Below, piece after piece: positions 1-10,125 of a stretch of DNA of 64,000 nucleotides (positions are counted from its first letter, which is position 1; each line of letters opens with the position of its first letter). The notes under the pieces are model-generated. The model was not told the DNA's origin and made no database searches. It saw only the letters and a list, made by a program, of their open reading frames with translations. Position numbers and translations under genes: made by a program. Source of the DNA: Hirsutella rhossiliensis (Eukaryota > Ascomycota > Sordariomycetes > Hypocreales > Ophiocordycipitaceae); assembly GCF_020360975.1 (NCBI RefSeq), contig NW_025408678.1, positions 744,001 through 808,000 of the forward strand, read 5' to 3'.

Positions 1-1070
1 ATGACACCACCACCTGCTCCAATGGCGACGGGAAGCCTGGCCATGGGTTGAGGGACGGCCTGGCCGCCATGGCAGCTTCGGCCTGTACCCGTAGTCGACT
101 CGTATTAAGCTCGTGGACCAGATGCACGCCACATCCAAAGGGAGGGTCCTCGCTTCGACATACTACATGCAGTACAAGAGCCATGCACACGGCCAGAAGT
201 ACCGGCTACCGCCCGCCTTTTATTAGCTCTTGCGCGTGCATGCTGTACTCCGGACGTAGGTGCAGACCAAGACACCACACAGCCCACATGCACAGGTACA
301 GTACCGTAGACGTCCTGGAAGATCGTGGGCAGACGGTGTGTGTGCTGTAGGCATATGCAGCAGCAGCCCGAAGAGAACTGCCCGATGAGCCCCCCTTCCC
401 TGCAGCTTACATACCTTACCTCCTGTACATACAGACGTGCCCTTCATGCAGAGACTTGCTCGCCATCGTGCAGCGGCCCCGCCCATGTCGGCCTTGATCG
501 TCGGCCAGGCACATGAAGACATCGGTGGCAGAAACCGTCGTCAGGCCCGGGCCGGGTCGAGCTCGGAGACGAGGAACCTTTTCGAATGGCCTGCCCCGTG
601 TATACGTACTTACATACATACATTCGGAGTAGGTACCTACAGAAATACCGATATATATACACACTCCGTACAGATTGAATGGACCCGGTGACTTTGACCA
701 GGGGCCCGGCAGTCCCGGATAGCAAGCACGGCTCGGCGCAGGTGTTGCAAGACGCCGGTGATAAGCTGGCCCTACCGGTATAGCAGAATGGGATGATAAC
801 CTTGTCTAGTGGCCTGCACATGCCAGCCAGTCAATCAGCATCGGAATCTCGAAAGGTGACCTGCGCCAGGATGGAGCAAATGGGGGGAGTGGGGGTTCTC
901 AGTCCACACACGGGTAAACTCTGTATCACCAGGCAGTTTGAGACGATCATCAATATCACGTAAAGAGATAAAAAGGCCGAAGCCAATTTCACCCGCAAGG
1001 TGCACTTGCTTGGCTCCGACGGGCGACCGAGGCGCCGGCTAGGTCGGGGTGGAAAAGGAGCAATAGACTA

Positions 1071-1110
1071 AGGTAGGTAAGGTAGGTAGGTAGTTACTTA
1101 GGTAGGTACT
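1071..1110. repeat. TAGG-type tetranucleotide repeat
   Basis: Imperfect tandem copies of AGGT/TAGG with a short interruption. Simple-sequence repeat with no coding potential. Confidence 0.8.
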
Positions 1111-3823
1111 GTACTGCTAGGCTAACTGGCGGCAAGTGGTCGTCGGTGGAAACTTACCCAACAAGGTAAGTCAGATAGTGTAGGCACCGGCGACACGAGG
1201 GCTGGCCCTGACCAGAATGGTACTTGTCAAACAATGCGGCCAGTATGAACGAGGCAGGTATCTCGCGGTGCACCCTTCCATAGCAAGGCAGGAAGCTGTA
1301 AGCGCCCGTGCCTGCCCACGCTACGAGGGTGGATGCCCGTTCGGAAGGCGCCGCCCTACTGAAATGGCCTGTCAGCTAACTGTACTGCATGTACATACAG
1401 GGTGAGGCTGGTCAAGGCAAAGAGCGTGCCTCGTGTTGTCTCGCTAGCTGTCGGTCCCGTCATTTGCTTCAATGTTGGCCGTCCAATTTCCTCGCCTTCC
1501 GAGGCATGGATGCTTTTTCGGAGATTCGGCAGGGTGGGGAGAGAGAACCCCGTGACCAACCTGTCCGCCCCGAAGTCTGAGTCTCCCGACGATCCTGAAG
1601 CTTTTCTTCCTTCCCGGACCCTCCCCATGTACAGTCGCATTTCCAACCCACAACTCGCTTGTCTGGGTCTTGGCATCAGGAGTCTCGTCACCGCGGGACC
1701 AACACCAAACCAAGAACGGGAAAAAGTCACGTCAGACAGGGGGGAGGGCTTGCGGGCGCTTGCCTGGGGCCGTTCTGCGTGCGGTTGCATTCTCCTTGCC
1801 ACGGCAAGCGCCCTTGCGGCTCCGCTCATTGTCCAGGCGGGCAATCCCGCGCGCGGTTTGCCTGGCAGAGCCATTGACGTAGGCGTTGCGACTCTGCTCA
1901 GCCTCCGGGCCGGGCGCCAAAAAAAGTCCGAGCCCGCCTGGGCGTCCCGAACCTGTTGGTCGATGTTGTAACGCCAAGCAGTACAAATTCTGAGTAAGTC
2001 GAGTTACAAAGTACTGTATCCGTATGTACAAAGTATCGATGGAGAGCCGGCGGTCTATCGTATCGTTGCCGGGGCGCGATATCGACCGGCGACCCATCTC
2101 GGCGGCCGACCTTTGTAGTACAACCTGAACCACCCCGGGCGCCTGTCGAAATGGCCAACTAACTGATGATAATTGCAGGCCCGGCTATACAATCCCAGGC
2201 AAACCTAGAGAATTGCTTCACAGTTAGGGTGGAACGCCGAGGCGGCCAGCGACGAGGGCGCCCATCTTCAACGGCCGCCCCCCCTTCTCGGGAAAGGACA
2301 TGCTCGCCTAGCTACTTGTGGCAGACGGGGACCCATCAAGTCAGGCCCAATTCGGTATACGGCCGGTCTTCAACAGGCTTGTTGCTGTTGCCCGTGAGGC
2401 AAGTCGGTTCTTGACCGGGCCCGGCCGGACGTGAACCGCCCTCCCCGCCCCTCGGGCGACTCCGGGACCAGGTGGTTCGGCGCCTGTCCCACGGAAGGCG
2501 ACTGGCACGGCGCTTAGCATCGCATCGACGAGGATAAACAAAACAATCCACCAGAACGGGCGGTTGGCTGGCCCCCACCCACCGGGCCCTTTTTTTCATC
2601 AGGGAATTTTACTCCGTCCTAACGTATTTCCGGCAAAGCCAATGAGCAGCGGCGCAAGGTGGGTTATTGCTATCATGACATATGAACTTGGCCCGGCGGG
2701 CTATAGCCGTGTTGGGTTTTGTCTAGAGGAGCGAGATGGAAGTTGGTGGGTGCTGAACAAAGAGACGGCTGCCCAGATCACTGACTGCACTGATGTAAGC
2801 CGCGGGAGGATGGAGGTGGGTTGAGCTCGACAGCAGAGAGAGCTGTAAGGTACGCACGCTCAACCGCTGGTGGGAACTGCTGCAGCCCGGATCGACGCAG
2901 GTACCGCAAGCATGCCACTAGAAATATTAGAAGGACGCTGTCTGGTTGCTGCCAAGGAGAGAAGGTTGGGACAGCAAGGCGAGGCAAGGCAAGGCAAAGG
3001 CAAGGTACACACATCTGTGCGCCCACACGCGTGCGTCTACAGACAGGCACGCTTGTGACTTTGGTGATGCAAAGGCAAAGTGTATGCCTGCAGAAAGCCA
3101 CGAGAGCCCGGAGATTTGGTTTCCGTTGGCAGCTGCAGCTTCGTTTGAGGCAACGACATCGTTGGCGAGCTCGTCGTTTGGCAGACCAGGCGAGCGAGGA
3201 AAATCCAGAGCGCCAAGCAACCGCAGCGAGGGCACCTTTGTGTGCGTTGTCGACCGAAAAAGGACACTGCATGGAGCTTGTGCGTACTCTGATCCAAGCC
3301 CTTTTTCCTTTGAGGGAGCTTCCGACCCGACTGTGGGCCGGGGTTCGTGCCGGAGGTACCTTTGGGCGCCCGGGACCAGGCGGCCCACCGAGTGCCTGCG
3401 GGGGGGCCAATGTGCCTGCGCGGTACCTCGGCCAGGGCTCGGGCACTTTTCCAGGCAGGTACTACTCGATGACGGGCCGCGGCGCCAACGTCTTTTACAG
3501 CTCGAGGCACTCGACACATGGACGCTTGAAGCACCGAAGCCACCGTGACTTGCCATTGTGCATCGTCCTTTCCAATGTATCCAGTACTTCGAGCTACGGC
3601 TGGCCAGATGTATGTACGAAGCACTGATCGACCCGCCTCGAGGTCCATGCCCTGCTATTCCCGAGTGCCTGGGCGGAGGGAGGGGGGCGTGGTGGGAGTG
3701 GGCACGTGTACCTGCTGTAGGCACTGTAGGCACGGAGCCATCATGTAAGGTAGTATGTATGTATACAGGCAGAGAGAGGGCAGTGGTTTCGCGGAGCACC
3801 AAGCGTCGAAGCAAGGCACGAGC

Positions 3824-3858
3824 AGCACAGCACAGCACAGCACAGCACAGCACAGCAC
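3824..3858. repeat. (CAGCA)n microsatellite
   Basis: Seven consecutive copies of the 5-bp unit CAGCA. It is not inside a supported gene. Confidence 0.85.
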
Positions 3859-3901
3859 GGCAAAGCGAGCAAAGCAATGCCGAGCCAGGTGCGCCCGTCC
3901 T

Positions 3902-3968
3902 CGTGTGCGCGTGCGTGCGTGCGTGTGCATGTATGTATGTATGTGTAGTGTGCGCGCGCGTGTGTGTA
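3902..3968. repeat. GT/GC-alternating simple repeat
   Basis: Alternating purine-pyrimidine tract (GTGC, GTAT and GC/GT steps) that directly precedes a purine-rich tract. Alternating sequence of this kind can adopt Z-DNA, but that is inference only. Confidence 0.8.
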
Positions 3969-3990
3969 AGAAGGGGATTGGGAGGGGCAA

Positions 3991-4079
3991 GCGAGAGAGA
4001 GAGAGAGATAGAGAAAGAGAGAAAACGAAAGAGAGAAAAAACGAGAGGAAAGAAAACGAGAGAGTCGAGGGGGGACGAA
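3991..4079. repeat. Long purine-rich (GA) tract
   Basis: Nearly uninterrupted run of A and G on the + strand with only a few C or T bases. A facing pyrimidine-rich stretch lies at about 4430-4610. Both belong to the low-complexity upstream region of stuA. Confidence 0.75.
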
Positions 4080-4848
4080 GCGACGGCAGAGCAAAGCATT
4101 GCGGCAAAAAGCCTTCTCCCCCCAACAAGACAAGGGCAGACAGAGGAAAGGAAAAGGAGCACAGGCCGACCAGAGGCTCCGGCTCAGCCGTCCATCATCC
4201 GTCCCCCCCCCTGTAATGACCGGACCCTGCACTGGCGGCCCACCCAGCGAACCGCCAGCACATCGCAGAACAGCACAGCACACCAGCCAGCCCAAAAGTA
4301 CAGCGCACCACGGCCACTAACCGCCCATGATTGCCTCTCGCCTCGCCTCGCCTCAAATCGATCCATCAGCCATCCTGGTACTGCGACGCTGTTCCACCCA
4401 CGCCGCCCGCCCGCGCCGTTCGGCACGCCCCCCCTCCTTTCTTGACCTGGATATTTTTTCCTCTTTGCAGGCGGCCTTTGGCTGGGCTGACCCCCCCTTC
4501 TCCCCCTTCCCCCCTTTCCCCCTCCCCTTTCTCCTCTCCCCACGCGGGGTGTCTGCCCGTCCGCCCGTCTTCTCCTCTTCTTCTTGCTGCTAGCCTTTCT
4601 TTCCCCACCTCTGGCCGTGCGTGTGTGCTCGGTACATGGCTCACCAACCACGACGGACGGCTTTTGGCGAAAAGGGCGCGGCGCCCAAATGTGGAGCTGC
4701 TGGGTGGATGGCTGGTGGCCTGCGCGCGGGAGACCGACGAAACGATCTCGCCCAACCTCCCTGGCTCTGGTGCCTCCCCCCTGCCACAGGTAACGGGGAA
4801 TCATTGGGTGATGGCGGCTCAGTCGACGAGCAATGAATAAAAACACAA

Positions 4849-4891
4849 CAATAACAACAACAACATCATCATCATCATCATCATCATCATC
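4849..4891. repeat. (ACA)n/(ATC)n microsatellite
   Basis: ACA/ATA units followed by nine to ten ATC units. Simple-sequence repeat in non-coding DNA. Confidence 0.8.
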
Positions 4892-6148
4892 GTCAGACAA
4901 TGCCCCGACCCCCGAGAGAGACGGGCGGGAGGAAGCAGGCGGCGGCGAGACAAAGAGACTCCAACAATGGACCGGGCCCGTCATTGATTGACATGGCCCC
5001 CGACTAACGTACTTCGGGTAAGGCGAGGCCACCTATAATTGTCCCGTACCTAGCTGCGTAGATGTACATGCATTGTGTCTCTTGTATCCGTACTTGGCGA
5101 CGCGGTCCATTGTACATGCTCGAGCGGGTGGAGAGGGGACCGGACGTATCCGTACTGTAGACGGGACCCATGTCGATGCGGCATGTGCAACCCAGGCCCT
5201 TGCTGTGCTTTGGAAAAAGGGTTGAGCAGCTCCTTCCCCCGTTGACGGCAACTTTTTGTGTGTACTGTACTCTACTACATGTATGTACAGTACATACATA
5301 CCCGCAGATGTCTGGACAGTAAGGTAGAGGACGCGGTTGTTGCTTGGCCCTTTTCCACGCACAGGCAAAGGCAAAGGCCGTCGCGTCCCCTGCCCATGAC
5401 CCTGTTACACCCGCCCATACGAATACGCGCAATGTACCTATACAGTACATGCCGCAGCTGCTCGGCACACACAACAGACGCAGACCGCACGGCGGGCCGG
5501 ACATGGGCTCCCTTGTTCACCCCCCAGGGCCCAGGCTGAGGGCGGTTCGGGCGACGAGCCAAGAAGCTACTACCGTGCCGACGGAGAGGCCATCCATCAC
5601 ATGCTCTCGAGAGAGGGTCTCGAGACATGTACAACACACACTACGTACGTACAAGGACGCTTACCCGGTCCGTACCTGAGGGGGCAGCAATATCTACCTA
5701 GCAATAATTCTGATATATATAATATATATAATGGTGAGCGGCAGGTAGAAAGAGGGAGAAAAATAATGGCGAATCCACTCCGGCTCCGTGTCGTCCGCTC
5801 CCGCTTTTCCCAATCTGATGAAGCCATGTAATGTAGGTGAATGTACGACGCAGCCATGTACAGTACCCGGCCGCCCAGTACCTGAAGGTACCTCGTCCTC
5901 GTCCGGCCCGCCGCCTCCACCACCAGCGGCTTGTACTAGCGACCTGGCTCCTGAGCTCCATGTACAGCACCCTGGCCATGTACAGCACCCTGGCCCGGTC
6001 CCGTTGAGCTGCCTTTTGGCCCTCACCACCAAAAAACAAAAACCTTGCGCGGCAGGCCCTTTCTTCGTCTTCACGACCCTCTCTGCCGACCTCCTACTTT
6101 TCTCCCTCCTCCTCCTCCTCTCTTCCTCGTTGCTTCCCTGCTCCTCCT

Positions 6149-6157
6149 CCCGCCCTG
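6149..6157. repeat. MULE target-site duplication, left copy
   Basis: The 9-bp sequence CCCGCCCTG lies directly outside the left terminal inverted repeat and recurs exactly outside the right one at 9040-9048. Nine-bp duplications are the hallmark of Mutator-like insertion. Confidence 0.92.
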
Positions 6158-6213
6158 GGCCCCCTTTCCGCTCCCTGTGCCCGATTTTTAGTCTCCCTGT
6201 GCACCTTACCGTA
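6158..6213 (+). repeat. MULE terminal inverted repeat, left
   Basis: This 56-bp sequence is the exact reverse complement of 8984-9039. Similarity ends sharply after the inner GTA. Confidence 0.95.
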
Positions 6214-6445
6214 CTTGGCAAGACTCCACACGTAGACGCGTAACACACCATAATACACACAATTGGCGTCGCGGCAAGCAGCCTCCTGGTACAACACCAC
6301 AAGCCAAAATAACTCGTGATAACCACCCACCTCGCAATACCACATCGCGTCTGCGCAGCTAAGTTTCCAGAGGCACACAACCGCCACAAAGCAGCTAATC
6401 AAACCGTTCTTTTGTCAAGATGCTTCTCCAGCCCCGCCAAACAAT

Positions 6446-8755
6446 ATGCCACTCTTTGAGACCTTTGACGATGCGTTTGACGAGCTCCAGCGGCATGCGC
6501 GCTGCCAAGGCTACGCCATAGTTAAGTTCAAGCCAAGCAACTACGAACATGGGCTCCCACGCCGTTACGACATCGTATGCGCATGCGGCGGCCGTGAATA
6601 CAAGTCAGCCTCGTTAGGACTCCGGAAGACTGGCACTAGGCGGACTTCCTGCCCGTTTAGAGTCAGGTTGTGCGCCTGAAGCTAGAGGAGGCCTCTGGCG
6701 AGTCTCTGTGATGTGCCCAAGGCACAACCATGAGGCCAATAGGGCCGGCGCCTTCCCAGAATACCGGCGCCTTCATCCACATCAACTCCAGCAGGTTAAA
6801 GATTTATCTCGCGATGCTGGCTTAACGGCGCGGCAGATCCTTCTTGCTCTTCGGGCTAAGAACCCGCGGCTACTTGCAACAGAGCAGGACATCGCGAATA
6901 TCTGTGCCCGGCTTCGTCTCCGGGAGCTTGGGGCACATACATCCACACAAGCGCTTATTGCCAGGCTCGACGAGGAAGGTGCCTTCCATAAAGAGCTACT
7001 TGACGATGAGGATCGCTTCTTCTACCAGATTGTGGGCCTTGACCCTGCCTTGCGGCTTTGGGCACAACATTCACACCTCATGATGGCCGACGTAACGAAC
7101 AACACGAATAGATATGGCCTCAAGCTGCTAGAGATCAATGGAATCACTGCCTTGGGCTCTATCTTCCCTGTGGCTTTCTGTTTAATCCCTTCCGAAGACA
7201 CGAACGCATTTACCTGGTGTTTTATACAGCTTCGCGAGTGGTTACAGTCAAAGGCAAGGCTAAGAGGCGAGGCTGACGGCAATGCCTTTATCCCACACGT
7301 TATCATCACGGACTATGACGCTGCTGCGCGCTGCATTGTCGGCTACCTTCCCGGACTCGCAGCTACAGGTCTGTACGTGGCATATCATGAAGAACATCAC
7401 TACAAACGCGAAGAAGCGCTGGCTTGGCGACTATGACGATGATGACCCATTTGACCCGCCGCAAGAGCCCCAAGACGATGAAGACCCCGGGCGCTCTGCA
7501 GCTACCGGAGCCACTGCCGGAAAAAGAGGCCCTGTGCCTTCACAACAGCCTTCCGGTCCGTAGTGTATGCCCCGACCGAGGACGAGTTCAACAGCCGCTG
7601 GGGCATCGTCAAAGGCGCCTTCTCAGACCAGCACATTATTCTTAGGTATGTAGAAGAGATCTGGATGCCTGTACGAACACAATGGGCGCGCGCTTGGGTC
7701 TGCCGTTACCGCAACTGGGGCCACACAACGACCTCGCCTTGTGAATCCCTTCACTCAAGCTCTCGCACCTTCCTTCGCAACGGCCAGTCGAACCTGCTTG
7801 AATTATATCATGCCTTGCAACTACAAGCCTCAACCTCACGAGAACACCATGATCGGACCGTTGAGCGCGAATCACGACGGACTCGCGACCCGTTCCGGCT
7901 ACCATTATATGAGGATGCCGTCGAGAAGGCGTCATATCGGTCTCTCGAGCTTGTACAGAAACAGGCACTAGCCGCCTCGGCCGGCCTCCTCAAACCACAA
8001 GAGCGGCCACTTGGGAATGTGGGAATAGCTTCACTGCCCAATACGGGCTGCCCTGCAAGCATATTATCGCCTCGTACCTCCAGGTCCAAGGGAGGACTAG
8101 CCGCAAAGTTATAGCTACAAGACCCTTGCCCTTGAACTTGTGGGACAGCCACTGGCTTCTACGGCAGGATCTTGCCGTCACAGACCCATACAGACGAATT
8201 CGCGATCCTCGAGTCATTGCCCGGCGCCGCAGACCAGCCAGAGCCATAGCCTTTGCACCTGTGGCCACGACTGCAGCCGTTGCAACAGCCGCTGTAACTG
8301 CACCTGTGGCCTCGTCAGCAGCGGCAGCAGCAGCTACCCCACCAGCTTCGCAACAGTCACAGCCTCGCGGGCAACAGCAACAGCGGCAGCCAGTCTTGCA
8401 GACAGTGCTTTCGCGGCTTGAGGCTATTGGCAACTATCTTGGCATTGGGCCGGCTATAGCTTCGTGGTCGGTGTCAACACCACAAGCCGACATCGTGATC
8501 CGTCAAACGCCTACACAACCGACCTCATACCAGCAGCCGCAGACTTTCCGGCGCTCAGAGTCTGCCACCCAACATGCGGCGGCTACCCTCCGCCTTCGAA
8601 TATCACGAGCCGCCGCGGCCGCCGCGTCAAGGAGGTTCTCAACGGGGGCATCGCGAGCGCCCTCGTCTCTTTACCCTTGGGTCCTCGACCCCTCTTTCTA
8701 GCACCCTTACATCAGTGGAAGGAGGATTCATGCCGCTCCCGGCTTCGCAGATAAG
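6446..8755 (+). pseudogene. MULE transposase, frameshifted
   Basis: Pieces of one transposase appear in order but in different frames. 6446-6679 encodes a FAR1-like zinc-binding N-terminus (C-x-C and CPFRVR, its His pair following at about 6711-6735). 6708-7436 encodes the start of the MULE DDE domain (first Asp in LMMADVTNNTN, second in HVIITDYDAA). 7282-7563 overlaps in another frame and carries the WHIMKNITTNAKK segment. 7563-8114 carries the region with FNSRWGIVKGAF, which likely holds the catalytic Glu. A SWIM-type zinc finger (C, then C-x-H) follows near 8025-8075 in a further frame, and 8126-8755 is a Q/A-rich tail. At least four frame changes lack good intron borders, so I call it a pseudogene. 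The frame breaks could partly be sequencing error. Confidence 0.85.
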
Positions 8756-8983
8756 TAACGCTACAGTTAGAGGAAAGGGGAACGCTCGCCACGGCGGAAA
8801 AGAGGCCACGCAATGCGGCAGCCGTATGAGCTTGTAATGCGGCTAGAAGATATGGAGGAAATGTGCGAATAGCTTCAAGTTCATAATGTTCAACGCAAGA
8901 CTCTACAATCCGTGACTACCTTCTAATTGGTGTGTTGCACACACAAATGCATGTCTTGGCCGATTCGCGATGCTTCTACCTAA

Positions 8984-9039
8984 TACGGTAAGGTGCACAG
9001 GGAGACTAAAAATCGGGCACAGGGAGCGGAAAGGGGGCC
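8984..9039 (-). repeat. MULE terminal inverted repeat, right
   Basis: Exact 56-bp reverse complement of 6158-6213. It is followed at once by the right copy of the target duplication. Confidence 0.95.
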
Positions 9040-9048
9040 CCCGCCCTG
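9040..9048. repeat. MULE target-site duplication, right copy
   Basis: CCCGCCCTG, identical to 6149-6157. Confidence 0.92.
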
Positions 9049-9324
9049 TGGCCAGCCAGCCTCCTCCGCCCCCCCTCCTCGTCCCCAATCCTTCCCCCTC
9101 ACTGCCCCTGGCGAGCCGCGAACGCCCAAGGCCGGTCCGTTCAAGACGAGCGACGAGCTGAGAAAGGAGAGAAAAAAAGGTAGGCAAGCCAGAAAAGGTG
9201 TCTTGGTGCCGCCGCCCGCACCACCCCCCTCCCCAACGTGTGCTTCGAGCTGCTGCTGCTTCGTCTTCTCCCGCTCTTCTCTGCCCGCTGCCGCTTGTCA
9301 TTCCTCACATAGAGAGCTATACTT

Positions 9325-9378
9325 GCCCGCCTGCCTGCCTGCCTTCCTACCTGCCTACCTACCTGCCTGCCTGCCTAT
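9325..9378. repeat. (TGCC/TACC)n tetranucleotide repeat in stuA leader region
   Basis: Tandem CTGC/CTAC units about 0.75 kb upstream of the stuA start. Probably within the promoter or 5' untranslated region. Confidence 0.75.
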
Positions 9379-9555
9379 CCACCACCACCCGTGTGTGCTC
9401 GAGCTCGACATCTTGGAGGGGGGACGCAGCTAATCGCCTTTTTTACCTTGGCATCTGCAGTTTATAGTGGGCTGCTGCTGGACCTCGAGCTTCCAAACAA
9501 ACGCAATTCGCTGTTTGTCCACTTCATCCTTCCATCGCCTCGCCACCGCCTGTCC

Positions 9556-9600
9556 ATGCCAAACGCACCCGCGCCGCCTCCTTCCCGTCGTCCTGTTTGA
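9556..9600 (+). promoter_or_regulatory. Candidate upstream ORF in stuA leader
   Basis: An ATG at 9556 opens a 14-codon reading frame rich in Pro, Ala and Arg that ends with TGA at 9598-9600, 525 bp before the likely stuA start. Short upstream ORFs in the stuA leader are known from A. nidulans, where they affect translation. Whether this one lies in the mature leader depends on unmapped transcription starts and leader introns. Confidence 0.4.
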
Positions 9601-10125
9601 GCAGACCTTGCCGTGCTCGAGACCTGCAGCCAGAACTGCATCTCTTGCTGCAACCCGCCTTCGCATCCACCACCGCGCCCCCGTCCCTGCCTGCCAGCTG
9701 CACCTCGGCCGCCGCTCTCCATCACGACGCCCGCATTGCCCTGACAGCTGCGTGCTGTCCGCTCGTTCCTCGTCCGCCCTGCCCAGCGCACCACCGGAAA
9801 GCTGGATCTGCCGTCCGTCTCCCAAGTGCAGACCCGTGGACTCTCGTCGGACGTACCCTACCTCAACGCCTACGCCGCCCACCGCTCGTCGTTTATGAGT
9901 ACCGACAGATTGCCGTCGCTCCCTCTCCCTCTGCCGAGCCAGGCATACTCGTCGGGGGCCTCGTCGTCTCGCGTCAGCTCCATTGCCTCGTCAATCGGCT
10001 CGCACGCGGGGTCTCAGTCGTCCTTCACCTCGGCCACGTCGTCCAACGGGCCAAAGACGCCTTCTCCCACCCTGCCCGTCGGCGTCATCACCGCTCCGCC
10101 CACCACCATTGTGAGCTACGACGCC

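Larger units (their letters stand above)
1..6148. other. Gene-free region upstream of stuA
   Basis: I see no supportable gene here. Open frames occur on both strands and overlap one another, as expected in GC-rich DNA; none shows a domain, a conserved fungal protein or a consistent exon structure. The stretch is rich in short repeats (TAGG, CAGCA, GT, GA and CT tracts) and in copies of the near-palindrome TGTACAGTAC or TGTACA, for example near 5280, 5445, 5860 and 5960. With the part beyond the MULE it forms the long upstream region of stuA, a gene known in Aspergillus nidulans for complex upstream control. It may hold distal promoter elements or non-coding transcripts, which sequence alone cannot show. 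Confidence 0.6.
6158..9039 (+). mobile_element. Mutator-like DNA transposon (MULE), 2882 bp
   Basis: Complete element bounded by two perfect 56-bp terminal inverted repeats that begin GGCCCCCTTT, flanked by identical 9-bp duplications CCCGCCCTG. Inside lies a decayed MULE transposase on the + strand. The insertion is about 1.1 kb upstream of the likely stuA start and has the same orientation. Joining the outer flanks restores one continuous pyrimidine-rich promoter-like stretch, which supports a clean insertion. Identical TIRs suggest either recent insertion or continued selection for mobility in trans. The internal gene is broken by frameshifts, so this copy is probably non-autonomous unless those are sequencing errors. 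Confidence 0.93.

Noticed and set aside
2821..4445. Long overlapping open frames on both strands (200-411 codons)
   Set aside because: They overlap in several frames, are rich in low-complexity translated microsatellite, and show no domain or conserved motif.
5958..5996. Direct repeat of CCATGTACAGCACCCTGG (two copies)
   Set aside because: Only two copies, within a region rich in TGTACA motifs; no further structure to support a named element.
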